From contig JAPEVF010000112.1 of NCBI GenBank assembly GCA_029747585.1, positions 1 to 64,000 on the forward strand: DNA of 64,000 nt, read 5' to 3'. The DNA is from Pleurotus djamor (Eukaryota > Basidiomycota > Agaricomycetes > Agaricales > Pleurotaceae). The notes beneath the pieces were generated by a model. That model ran no database searches and had not been told where the DNA came from. It saw nothing but the letters and a program-made list of their open reading frames with translations. The position numbers and the translations under genes were made by a program. How positions within the stretch are numbered: position 1 is the first letter of the stretch; each line of letters opens with the position of its first letter. This document shows, piece by piece, positions 13,834 to 25,300 of this stretch.

Positions 13834-16014
13834 CGGCCCACGCTTTGTCGAGCAGACTACATTGCTACGGAAGTATCATCACTGCTACCAACTTCTCGTC
13901 GGCCGCTCTGGTCATGCGATGCCCCTCGATTATCTCCGGCCTTCTTGGACTCGTCGAACGCAGCCTATGCTTGCGATGTGCTCGCCGCCGCACTGCTGCA
14001 CACACGCCAGATGCCCTGCACTCTTCGCTGGCTTTNTTCCACAAGGTCTCCCAGCTCCATACACCGGGGCCCCCATCTAGACTCAGGCTGGCAGGCATGC
14101 CACGCCGCCCGTATTACGAAATACCGCAGTTTTCCGTGTCAAGAGCTGTTCTAGCGAATACAGAGACGTTCTTTGTATGTCTTTTCTCCACCCCNATGTC
14201 AATATTTACTTCCGTGTCGCTCTTGTTATGTTTTTGCGCTTTAATGAAAGAAGTTGTNCTNTCTTATTCTTATCACTCCGAGGAGATGTTGGACACCGAT
14301 GGCCCTTGGCCACTGCCTTCCCACTCATTCCATGCTCTTGCAGCGGCAAGTTCACCGCTGTTGGGCTCGCCGCTTTGAAATTNAAAAAAGTGAAGTCACC
14401 TCTGCCTCCATCGGCGGATTATCATTTTCTTTCGTGGATACTCATAGGAAAATAGAGTTTAGGAGCACCAGGAAGCATCCAGNNGACGACNTTCACACNA
14501 CAGCCACCCCAGCCACCTCAGAAATTCCTGAAAAAATGGGCATGTATTTCATTTCCGCTCANCTGTGAGACTGACCTTTGTCTCCCCCTTGAGACCCTTT
14601 TAAACTATCTAGGTAAANCGACTGTCCTCATGTTGCTATCTATCGTCATGGTACCATGCGCGGTATATCCCTTGATTTTCTCAGCCACGGTGTATTCAGT
14701 GCTACGTGAGTCTTCTTCGTTCTTACGACATAAACTGTTCTTTGTCCTTACGAAACGTTCGCATCTGTATTTACCTCGGCTGGTGGCGGGCTGTGGGTGA
14801 TAGTTTGCCCAAGCCCTCCGATGGCTCCGCACTGTGGATGATCTTCCCATCCATNCTTTACCGAACTCTGGGATCNACCTTGTTGGTTAACTCATCCACC
14901 GTGACATCGGGCTACGCGGGGGGTNCCCATCTCNGACGAGCTTCTTTTCTCGAGGCTACGAGACTCATATCGTCCTATGAGTGCCAGGGTTGCAGCTNCA
15001 TGTGGCANCCTTNGGCATCTTTATAACTATTACCAAGGTCAGCCTTATTTTCTCGCTGCTATCAAAAGTTTGATCTCGGATCTATTTTTAGCGTATGCTG
15101 GACTCGAATCGGAGACTTTGCGCCATTCAAAAGANACAAGCTGTCTCTTCGGCATGCTAGTCATCATCGGTGCTGTCCCGTGCATAGAGACCAGGAACCT
15201 ACNACTGTCTAAGTCTCGCTAAACTCTTTACAGTATCCTCGTCGTCTATCTCGCTCGAGTACCCACGGGTGGCACAGTCATGCATTTGCGTCAATCAGAA
15301 ATGTCAGACTTAGAGTGCAACTCCGAAGCCAATCCAATAACCTGGACGTAAAGGTTATCCTTGCAAATGGTTCTTTCTGCGATAAAGGTTGGTTACACAT
15401 GGTTTCATGTGCTCNCGGTCCCAGACTAATTCCCAGTCTCTTTCACGAATGGAATGCTGACAAGTCAGTCCTTCAGCACCATTTACTAAGCGAGTAGTTT
15501 CTTAACCCCAGTTGCGTCGGTCAGCTCAAATGACTGGGACTCTGGTACTCCGAGAAATAAACCACGACAGCCGCCAAGCAAGGCATCACTGGTGAGGTAA
15601 AAGGGACCGATGCGTGTCAAAAAGTCCTCTATGGATGTATGGGTTGTATACAATGGGTGATCATATGATGGGTACACATGAAGGCATTATGGATTCTTTT
15701 TGTCATAAGCACTACGTAGGTAGAAGGAAAGAGGGTGATATAATTGTGCGTCTACCCACGAAGCCCTTCGTATGTTATTGGGTGAAGAAGTAGAAGTACA
15801 CTTGTCTGAACAACAGANNNNNAACGCCACATGTGAAAGGCTTTACGCATGTCGATGAGGATATCTTTATTCGATGTATAATGAGATGAGAATGAATGAA
15901 TGACGACCAGGGGGGAATGCGAGAAGGAACGTGGAAGCATGCGCCAACGGAGTTTGTCACCGAAATTGAACATATGAACTCGGAGTTACAGCGGCCGTAA
16001 ATGCTGCGAAAGTG
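13834..16014. other. 2.2-kb stretch without a supported gene
   Basis: This stretch lies between the UPF1 stop and the stop of the next gene, which runs toward it. It holds scattered N bases, a run of five N near 15829-15833, and only short open frames without recognisable domains. It is longer than the other convergent gaps in the window (about 490-640 bases), so a poorly assembled gene or a decayed one could be hidden here, but I cannot support any. Confidence 0.4.
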
Positions 16015-17400
16015 TTATGAATCATGATTCCTAGGAGCGGTGGGTCTCCCTCTGGGGGAGTCCCCAGTGGAGTGCCGACGCACGAGTCGTCTACCACCAC
16101 CCCGAGATGAGGCTTTTGAAGACTCAGAAGTCAACTTTTCTTTAAAGCCGAAAAGCCTCTGAAAAAATGGCTTCTTCGGCGANGACGGAGATTTGGTTGT
16201 TGACGTTGCCGTGTAGATAGACGGTTCAGGTGCCTGGCATTGAAAGTGATTATCTTTGTAGATGGAGAACTGATTAGAACCTACAATGATGTGNACTTTT
16301 TGCCTCGCGGAAGGTAACACGTAGTAAGTACTTCCCGAGTCGTTGGATGCGAATGACGATGCGGAGGCTCGACTACTTGGTCTGTTGTGTGGATCACCAG
16401 TTAGAGTCACGGATCGAGATCGATCGCGTCTACTGCTTGGTCCCCTACTCTGGTCGTGNCTCGCATGCTCGTCCTCGTGTACAGAGGACAGATGTGATGC
16501 AGATATTGCTGAAGGATATGGTGTCGATCCCGGGTGGCCATACTGAGGTATTGAATGACTGTAGACGACGCCGCCTGGACCCCGAGGNGGGGGATGCGAA
16601 TAGATCGCTGGTGGTGCGTAGCGAGATTTCGAATGATGTCCAGGTGCGTAGACTATTGGCGGCGGGTGGCTAGATTGTTTTTGGTGTCTCCTCGCGTGCG
16701 GTAACTTCCCCACGTAAGGATGCCAAGCGTTCGACTGAGGAAGTTGATGTGGATCAAACGTAACCTGCGGCCCTTGAGGTGCGGCAGGAAGTTGGAGAGG
16801 TGTTGAGTCTGGTGGCGTGTGGATTGGCGGAGGTAGTGCAAGTGGTATCCGTTGCTTAGTGTGACGTGAGGCCTGGCTTGGTGGAGAGGGTGTTGGGACA
16901 GGAGGATGTGTAGAAGGCGAGAAGGCGCTTCTTGGAAGTGAACGAGATCTCGATGGCTGGGTCGTGGTCGGAGGGGCATCACCTGCGCGAGAAGGTAAGA
17001 TGCGAATTTCCTCCGGTCCGCTAGGAGGAGACTGGTCGCTCAGAGGNTGCGGCCGTCGTGCCCCTCCTCCCAGAGANTCTACTCTNGAATGCCCGTGTGG
17101 TTGAGGAAGTGTCTGAGACCTGTGAACACGTTTGTTGGCGCTAACTTCTGTTTGGTGGGGGATCGGGACGTCTGGTCTACCATCGGTGAAGCGCAATACC
17201 ATCTGAGGCGGCAGTGAATGAGAGCTGCTGGCCTCTGAGGGCGGTGAGGAGGGCAATAAGCCGTCGATAACAGAAGGCGCAGCGGAGGGCGATGCGAAAC
17301 GAGCCTGAGTTGGTGAATGGGCGTGAACCCATCTAGCTGTTCGGTCACGAGAACTTAAGTACTCCCGGTAAGCCTGGGACGAGGTTGTGTATTCTGTCAT
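16015..17400 (-). CDS. Hypothetical Pro/Ser-rich disordered protein
   Basis: Single open frame of 461 residues, apparently intronless. It begins 'MTEYTTSSQAYREYLSSRDR', is dominated by Pro, Ser, His and Arg, and lacks membrane segments or a signal peptide. The most ordered-looking part is near the C-terminus: a short hydrophobic patch ('KXHIIVGSNQFSIYKDN') followed by a basic patch 'KKPFFQRLFGFKEKL' and an Arg/Ser-rich tail. I do not assign a function. The basic C-terminal patch could bind membranes or nucleic acid, but this is only a guess. Several N bases fall inside the frame without breaking it. The unbroken length and biased composition argue for a real gene. Confidence 0.6.
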   Translation of the reverse strand: MTEYTTSSQAYREYLSSRDRTARWVHAHSPTQARFASPSAAPSVIDGLLPSSPPSEASSSHSLPPQMVLRFTDGRPDVPIPHQTEVSANKRVHRSQTLPQPHGHXRVXSLGGGARRPXPLSDQSPPSGPEEIRILPSRAGDAPPTTTQPSRSRSLPRSAFSPSTHPPVPTPSPPSQASRHTKQRIPLALPPPIHTPPDSTPLQLPAAPQGPQVTFDPHQLPQSNAWHPYVGKLPHARRHQKQSSHPPPIVYAPGHHSKSRYAPPAIYSHPXPRGPGGVVYSHSIPQYGHPGSTPYPSAISASHLSSVHEDEHAXHDQSRGPSSRRDRSRSVTLTGDPHNRPSSRASASSFASNDSGSTYYVLPSARQKXHIIVGSNQFSIYKDNHFQCQAPEPSIYTATSTTKSPXSPKKPFFQRLFGFKEKLTSESSKASSRGGGRRLVRRHSTGDSPRGRPTAPRNHDS

Positions 17401-17797
17401 GATCCCGTTTTCTGCTCGTGAAGCAAGATGGTCAGATGTCTCGAGCAGCGGAGGAGAAGGAAAAAGACGAACGAGAAAAGCTGTTTCCTGGGCTTTATAG
17501 GTGAGAAAAAGATTTGGAGGGGAAACAAGTGCCGAGGGCTGGATTCAATCAGCCATGAGCCGTCGAAAATGAAGCTATCATTAGAGCCAAAAGGCACCCA
17601 GATTCAGCCCAGGGAAACAAACAGGGAACGTGTTCACCTCGAGGCAAGACTGCAAACGTCACAACCACCCGTCTCCATANGGATGTAATAACTCCTTGTT
17701 ATTCTCTTCGCTGCTCAGGACAATGGGGTATCGCGAAGCAAGGTNGTGCTCTCGGGATTGCATGGANAAAAATCACAGACGAGGCGGTAAACGAAAA
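17401..17797. other. Intergenic, no gene seen
   Basis: This stretch contains the upstream region of the disordered-protein gene and the 3' end region of the next minus-strand gene. It has a few isolated N bases and nothing recognisable. Confidence 0.4.
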
Positions 17798-18534
17798 TCA
17801 AGCTACGATAAGGGCGATGGCAAGACCCACANCCATCTGCATCGTCACCCAAACCTTCACCGAAGCTTTCATTTGCTCATTGCTACCATTGGATTCGCGA
17901 GGGCTACCAGATCCAGTCGTCACAGAGGGCACGATGCTGCCCCCTGACGTCGTTGCGGCACTTGTAAGGGGTGTTGTCGTCACCGCTGCGGCGGCCGTCG
18001 TCCCAACTTGAACGAGGAAGGGATCCCTGGTCATCGTNACCGTCCCGCTTTCGCCCCCAACGACGGCCGCGCATACCGCTTCTTCACCAACATATGTGCA
18101 GTCATATGAACCCGTCATAAGGGTGCCATCATCACCAGTGAAGACGGCGGTGTAAGCAGCGTTAGAAGGCCCTTCAACAAGAGTAACTATACGCCAAATA
18201 CGATGCTCAATATAAGAAGCTCGAGGAAAAGAGATGCGATCGAAACGGGGCTTACTTGTCATCGACGGTGGTATCCCAAGGTCAGCCGGGTCCGTCGCTT
18301 GTCCGGCTTGCAAGGCCCATGTCGTACGCTCGCCATCAACGCCGACGACATCAGCACTGATGGGTTGAGGATCAAATCCTGGGATGAACAAAGATGTTTG
18401 TCCTTGCGCGGCCACTAAAAGGACATTCGAAGCATCAGGACATTGAAGATGAATGAAATGAAGCATGGTATATCACCTTTGATGAAGACCCCCGTCAATG
18501 CAATGAACGTGGTGATAGAAGCTGCTCGAATCAT
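17798..18534 (-). CDS. Small secreted, probably cell-surface anchored protein
   Basis: Predicted protein of 201 residues from three exons: 18534-18477, 18414-18256 and 18186-17798. The second intron (69 bases) is a multiple of three and open. The N-terminus 'MIRAASITTFIALTGVFI' is a typical signal peptide. The body contains four Cys and the segment 'TGSYDCTYVGEEAVCAAVV', followed by a Ser/Thr-rich linker. The protein ends in a hydrophobic stretch ('VGLAIALIVA') with no charged tail, the usual layout of a GPI-anchored or C-terminally anchored wall protein. One N lies in this final helix. The family is unknown to me; a role at the cell surface is inferred from layout only. Confidence 0.65.
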
Positions 18535-18859
18535 CGTGAAGAGACAGGAAGTTTGCCAACGAAAAAAGACAGGAAGTGTTTAGTGTTGGAGAAAAGAAAA
18601 GAAAATGTTGCGCCTCTCAAATCTTTATGTCTTCAATTCCAACGGTTTTGCCGGTTTATTTTTAGCACACGTCCCTGGTTTCAAATTTCTTAGCCCGGTC
18701 GTACATGTCCGTATACTCTAAAAGATACATAGTTAATATACTAAATAAGTTGCACCCATTTCGGGAGACCAGTAAGATGAAGAATACAGAAGTGATAACG
18801 AGATGACAACAGATGTTACCGAAGATGAAAGAGAAATGCAGTGGGATGACGAAAGATCA
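18535..18859. other. Intergenic, no gene seen
   Basis: This stretch lies between the start of the small secreted-protein gene and the stop of the transcription-factor gene. It is AT-richer than the neighbouring coding regions. No recognisable element. Confidence 0.4.
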
Positions 18860-21800
18860 TCATGACTCGACTTTGGTAGGGCTGGATCCTTGTTCTGGGG
18901 GAGGCGCCGAGGCCCTGAATGCAGCATTGATACTTGTTTGTGTGAGCTCTCCTGCGAGGTGCCCGCGTGAGGGTGTATTGGTTCCTGACTGGATGGGGGT
19001 GATACCCAGTCGGGGAGTGATCAACCCACTACCACCAGCACCGAAGACGAAGCCACCACTTAAAGCTTCCATCGTGTTCGAATAGCCTATGAAAAGACGA
19101 CCAATCAACGTCCGACACCTATGAAGAAACACAAGCAAGACAACTAACCTGGTACAAGAACACTGTCCCAAAAGCCAGATGTTAAGAAATTGTCCATGGT
19201 GAGGCCACCCATGTTGTCCTCGGCCGTAGTAGCTGCCATTGTCGGAGGGAACGTTGACATATCTGCGACAGGTCCCATCTCCCCTTCGAATTGGAAATCG
19301 TCGAGGGCAAAAGGGACAGAGTTGTGATTCAGGCCATTGGCAAAGCCACCTGGGGTGACAAAACCAGAACGCTGGGGTGATGTAGTCTCTCCCTCCGCAT
19401 AGATGGGGACAGTCGTTGAATTGTTCGTGGTCTCGCCGAAACCAAAGTTGGGGCTGGTCTCCAAGCGAGCTGAGATGAGCGCACGAAGGAAGCCTCCATA
19501 GAGCGCGGGAGTGTGCGTGGGACTGGCGGACACGCTCTCCAAGACAGCGGCAACGTCGTTGACAAGGTTCAGCGTCTTTTGTTCATCTTGGAGGTAGGCC
19601 TGGAACTCGGGCCGAATAAGCTGTAGAGCTGACGTCAGAATTGGAAGATCGCCGGATGTGCAAAACGCACCTTCAAGAGACTAAGAACAGCATACGAAGT
19701 CAAAACACAATGGGAGTCGGGTGCATGCTTCATAAAGCCGCTAGGCCCTATTTGGTCCCGAACCAACGTTGCGCAAGTGGACGCACAAGAATGACAGCGA
19801 GCGAAAAAGTGGCTCATGTCAACGTTGTTTCGTTCGAGTGCATTTTGGAGCCCGAATGCATTGAGCACCAGCATAGCATAGTTGAAGTAGAATTGAGAAA
19901 TAAGGTTGCGGTAATCGATGACTCGTTGGGGTAAGCCTGATAGATCGTGAGCCCAAACTACAATCCAGCATTGTGGCAACGCGCTTACGGGGATTGGTTT
20001 CCTCTCTCAATGCCGACCACTCTTCCTTCCAGCTAATTATCGAGGCCTCCATGGTCTTAATCACTAGGAGGTAATCCATGTCAACTTGCAGTCCGGATGC
20101 AGAATTGGTGCCCGAATACAGAAGGTCGAGGCATCGGGCAAGGATACGTTGGAGATCCTGGGGATAAAGTTAGTCAGAGCGCTGGGTAACTTGTAGAAGA
20201 AACTCACAGCATATCCAGCGAGCGAAGTGTCAGTCGGTATCGCGTTCGGAGCACGACACCAGACCTTAACATTTCTGATGATACAACTATGAGATAGGTC
20301 GCTTAGCAAACCAATACATCTCAAGCACGAGGGATACACTTACTCTTCTTTGATTGTGTGAGGTTTTCCCAGCTGAGCGCTGAAGCTCCGGTCCAAGCAG
20401 AAACACATCAGCCATGTTCGCTCCCGGTTGCGCACTTCTTTGTCTCGGGCACGACCTTCCTCCGTGTCCTGACTCGAGACAGCCGTCTTGCGGTGCAAGT
20501 TAAGATCGGTTGCCATTCTGTAAACCCATGAGAAGATGGCGGAGACACACAGTGTCAGAAGACAAACCTGATAGCCATTCCTAGCAAGAGCCAAGTACGG
20601 TCCTGTTCATAGCGTTCGACGGCCCCGCAGCCCCACAACACTAGAAGTAGATAGGCCTGGACAATCTCTACGGATTTGTAGCCATGAGCAGGAACACTGA
20701 AGGCCAACTTCTTGGACAACTCTGAAAGCTTGGGGTGGAGCTCTGGCTTTGCTGAGTAAAACTTGCTTGCTACAGCACAGACTTCGACGGAATCAGTGAT
20801 GCGCATTGAAAATAACAAGAGAATCGATCCTTACTGGTTGTGAGGAGGAACGGTGATCTTGAGCACACGAGTGACGGTGTGTGGAAGTTCCGGTCCAAGA
20901 GGTTCGCGAACATCTAGAGGTCATACATCAGCGAGGGGTCAAGTGAACATCGAAGGACATGTAATTACACCCATGTTGTCAAAGAAACTAGATATGTGAA
21001 TTAGTAATTGGATAATCCAGCGCACAAGTGACTTACATGTTGAAAAGGGCAACAACGTCCTCCGTAGTGGTAAAACTAAGCATTTCGGGTTGAACTTGGC
21101 GTTCGATGTATAGCCTGCGGAGGGGTAAAATTGTCATTGGGCCTATTGATTTTGGTTCAGACACAGTCATATAACACGAGGAGAGGAGGTGTTTACCAGG
21201 GCGGAAGTAATTCACGCTTGCCACCCCCAGTGATTGAGGACCATCCTTAGAGGTCGGCCGAGCGGTCAACACGGCTGAGTTGGACGATGTCGCGCGACGG
21301 TTTGCCAAACTAGCTTCTGCAAGCAAGCCCAAAGGATTCAGGGCGTTGTCGGGTAAAGAGTGGAGCTTAGGCGAGCCAGGATGAGTGCGAAATGGCGAAG
21401 GAGGGGGAGATGGTGTGCGTCCAAGTAATGCTTGCGTTGTTGCCGTTTGTGTGCTCGGCGAAGGGGACCTTGAAATCATACCCGACGCTATTGTCGGATT
21501 CCCTATTGAGCGCAGTACGGTGTCCAGAGTCTTCTCCATTTTCCTGATGGATCTCGTCAAAAGTTCGTGCTTTCTGCTTACCATCCGGAATTAGGTTGCG
21601 CGCTGAAAGTGTTGATGACAAAACTTACTTTGATGAGCGTTTGCCTCGGTTGGATTCCTCAAAGACACATTCGTGGTTACCGGACTGACATCGTTTGCAA
21701 GGGGGACCTTGCTCGGCACCCACACACTTCATTTTTAAGCGGCGGCATACCGTACATGCACTGATAATCGTGGTCAGGATGTGTTGTTAAGGTTTACAAC

Positions 21801-22301
21801 TGCGAGGGAATGTCCATACCGAGATCCTCTCGTGGGTTTGGCCTTGGGCTCCTCCTTTTCGATGGTGGGGCTGCGCGCAACATCGGAGTCATCATCCTTC
21901 CTTGACTTTTTTCGACTATCATTGCTCATGGCAGCGGATGCTGGGCGCTTGCCGTTTCCATTGGCGGGGAAAGGCATGTGTTCTGCTGGGGGAGTGCCGA
22001 TGGTGTCAGAGCCGTTAGATGACGGAGAGGAGTAGTTTGGAGGTAGCGAAAGGTGATGGGGAAGATGCTGCTGTTGTTGCTGATATGAGTAATAAGGGGG
22101 GTAGAGGGCGAGTGCGGGGTCGATCGGTATTGACGGGGAAGGGGGCGGTTGCATAGACGATGGGATGGAGGAGTCCTGCGGCGACATTAAGTGATCCTGG
22201 TGATGAGGAATGGATATTTGGTCAGGATAAGCCATGGAATGGTAGGGATGATGAGCGGGAGGGATGTAGTATGAAGCGTAACCAAAGGGAGAGGCCGGCA
22301 T
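18860..22301 (-). CDS. Zn2Cys6 (Gal4-type) transcription factor with fungal-specific middle homology domain
   Basis: Nuclear DNA-binding regulator. The N-terminal part is rich in Pro, Ser, Tyr, His and Gln and contains a basic nuclear-localisation-like patch 'KKSRKDDD'. The binuclear zinc cluster is encoded around 21650-21765; its six cysteines lie in 'CTVCRRLKMKC' and, after an eight-residue loop, 'CKRCQSGNHEC'. A coiled linker follows ('KHELLTRSIRKMEKTLDTVL'). The middle region matches the Fungal_trans domain ('RTWLLLGMAI', then 'RMATDLNLHRK' after an intron, then 'RERTWLMCFCLDRSFSAQLG'). A Gly/Ser/Thr-rich activation-like tail ends at 18860. At least ten short introns interrupt the gene. 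I start at 22301 ('MPASPFGYASYY'); an in-frame ATG at 22334 is possible. The target genes are unknown. Confidence 0.85.
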
Positions 22302-25300
22302 GATGGCTACCAATGGGAAGGCACAGAAAGCCAAGTTTAAAAGCTCGCAGAAGACGAGTACTTATTGGGTGTGTACAGGGGGAGATTTGAAGCAGGATGT
22401 GATGCTATAAAGTACGACGCGAAACTCACGTGTGAGAGCGAAAGTCAATGCGAGGTGGCGCCCGATAGGCCGAATTAGAGGCTGAGAAAGGGGGGCAAAG
22501 ATTGGCCAGGAAGATGGGAGAACGAAGACCTGGGGTGCCAAATTGGATTCCACGTTTGAACTTGCGATGCTTACACGGTCTCAGGAAGCGAGTCCGGGGG
22601 TAGAGAAAGTGGATCTGGGAGTCAGAATCTAACTCCAAAATGATTGTTCTGTGAAATACGAGTCAGTTTTACATCATTCCCAAGTTTACGACCGTTGATG
22701 GCGACAAACCAAGCGACCTCGACGGTGGGATCGAGGAGGTTAGAGGAGAACCTGGTCAGCTTTCTAAGCGCCCAGAAACTCTGCATCTGGGGACTGTCTC
22801 ACGTGCCGGCCCTGCTTACCCAATCGCGTCCTGCCGAGCCTTTTCATTCTCCTCCTGAGATGCCCCTGAGCGCAGCCAATCAGGTTGCCTCTTCGAACCC
22901 ACGCTGTTTCTCCAAAAGTCCCTTCTTGCCCATGGCACTCTCCACTTTCGGTTTCTCGACATCCTCTACAGGCTAGCGATCAGGCACTGTCTTCGCCCAA
23001 GATTCCAGTAAAAACCCAAAACCTCGTGCTTGTGTCTGTTCTCGACCCATGGTATCGGATACCTCTCGTCACATTTGGTCCATATCGTGACGACCTTACC
23101 AAGGGACTTCCTCTACTCCCATACGACCCCACGCCCGAATTTCCGTTTCATCAACTCAAAATAACCGTCCCCATTATTGTCTCTCGTCAGCATCAAGATC
23201 TAACAGTTCTCACTTTATTTCTATTTCCAATTCTCGCTCGTGCACCGTACACGCCCTTCTTGGAGGGCCTGCTATGTACTTCGGTGTCTGTAATATGGTC
23301 CGTGCCGTTAGTCGACATACCACCTGCTTTCGTCATTATCTTTTAGACATCTTCGGCGACAACGCGTACGTATCGTACATCTCCTCGGCCAGTACCTCCG
23401 TCGTAATCTGATTTCATGCCCGGTGCTATGTATAATTCTTTTCTTTGATTTCAAAACCTACGCAGCGGTCCGTCTTTGATTGATCCCAAGGCTCTCGTAC
23501 AAGCATGCGATCTGGAAGTAATGACCTTTAATGCTCCCGCACTTGTACATCGCTGTGAAACCGCCAACAGAACCAAATCCTGCTCAACATTCAAGCGACA
23601 ATGCTTGATAGGTCCTCGTCACATCTTTCCACGCGCCCCGAGGACATACCCAAGTCTCAAGTGATGGTAGTAGACAACGACAGATGAATTCTGCTTCGTC
23701 TTCCTCAGCCTCTCGCCCCTCGGGTTCGGGCTGGCGGACTGCATTCCTTCCCCACATTGCGTAGGGCCGTCTGAATATGGGTCTCTCCACTTGTGAACGG
23801 TGAAGCGTTGCCGTCAACGCTCCCGCCACAATTGATGTAGAATTATTGTGCCCCCAAACTATCGAACGTCAAAATTTCGCGAATAAAACTGACACTCAAA
23901 CAAAATTCCATATGGCTCGAGGAAGCTATCGGTAAACCGCAGCCACCATACTATCCTTACCTGACATAAATTGTCGATCCCGAATTCACTACCAATTAAT
24001 CCTTTCGCCGCCTCCGATGAAGTAATGATACCCGTGCTATTGGTGGGCGACAAAAGCCCCGCAAGACTGGCAGCTTAGCGATGAATCTTTCACACTCAAA
24101 ACGCTCTGCCCATGGAATAGGGTAGGTAATTAAGCTCTTTTCTTGGCGAAATATGTAACTGTTGTCACGCGTGACCCATCAACGGTTCCTGCAGGCTTTT
24201 CCTCACAAAGTGGAGCTGAAGTTCAAAGTCCGCGGCTCATATGTTTCTCATCATCAACTTCTTCTCAAGCTTGATTGGGCACGGATTACGACGTTGGCTC
24301 GCGAAGAGGCCTGTTGTCACATCCATATGCTGTAATTTCCAACGTCCTTCGCCTCATCTAGTAGCGACTCGGCCTAGTATTCGCTGTCTGGCACTTGTTT
24401 TCCGACATCTGACACTGACGTCCCCGTGTGTTCTCACTGGGGCTCTACGACACCGATACGGCATGGGACATGTCAAATCCCCAGCACACCTTTCTTGATT
24501 ACACGACCGAGGCCGAATATTCCGCATCAATCAATACCAAGACACAGTCTCTACCTCCTGGGATTTGTCCCAGGAATCAAGCCAGTCTCTCACCCGCTCA
24601 TAGCCCTCACATGTATCCTGTTGTCACAACTCCGCCCTCCCTACATTATCCTCCCAGTGGATCATGGAATGAGTCTTCTTATCTTATCGATCCATGCTTG
24701 TTGAACGCGTCTCCTCTCCGAAATTTGCGCCCGGGCTCTCTCTTTTCCTCACAAAACGCTGTGTGATCGCAACGTATGTTCTGGAAAAACACTTCTCAAA
24801 TTTCACATACTCCGAGGAGATTTTCGCTTTCGAATCTAATCAAGAATTTTGACCCCACTACAAATCATGGCCAGTTTTCATACAGCTTTCAACTTTTCTG
24901 GATCCACGAACGCCTTGCCCCTCCCTGACTTGATCGGTCGTAGCCCTCCCACACTATGAGAGTGAGTACAACCCAAGGGTGTTCTATCATAACCAAAGCA
25001 CATGGACATGTACACAGCCCTGCTTGTTTCGGATACTTCCTTGGGAAGTTGTCCTGCATCTATTACTATCCAAAGGAGAGTCTATTTCTCCTTCAAAGTG
25101 CCACTTCTCACAGAGACGTGGTTGCGAGACCTTCCGTCGGATGCGAAGGTACCACCCACCTTCAGACTTTCGGAACCCAATGATCTTTGCTCAACTTTCT
25201 CTAGCCTCTGCTATCCACTTGGAGCCATGCATTCCCCAACTATCTACGCCCTCGCACGACTCGGAAGCACTGACAATGACAAATCGCAAGACCTCATGCT

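Noticed and set aside
14885..14980. A kinase-like peptide 'LIHRDIG' on the plus strand
   Set aside because: Only one seven-residue resemblance to a catalytic loop. No DFG, ATP-binding or other kinase segment is nearby, and the frame is short.
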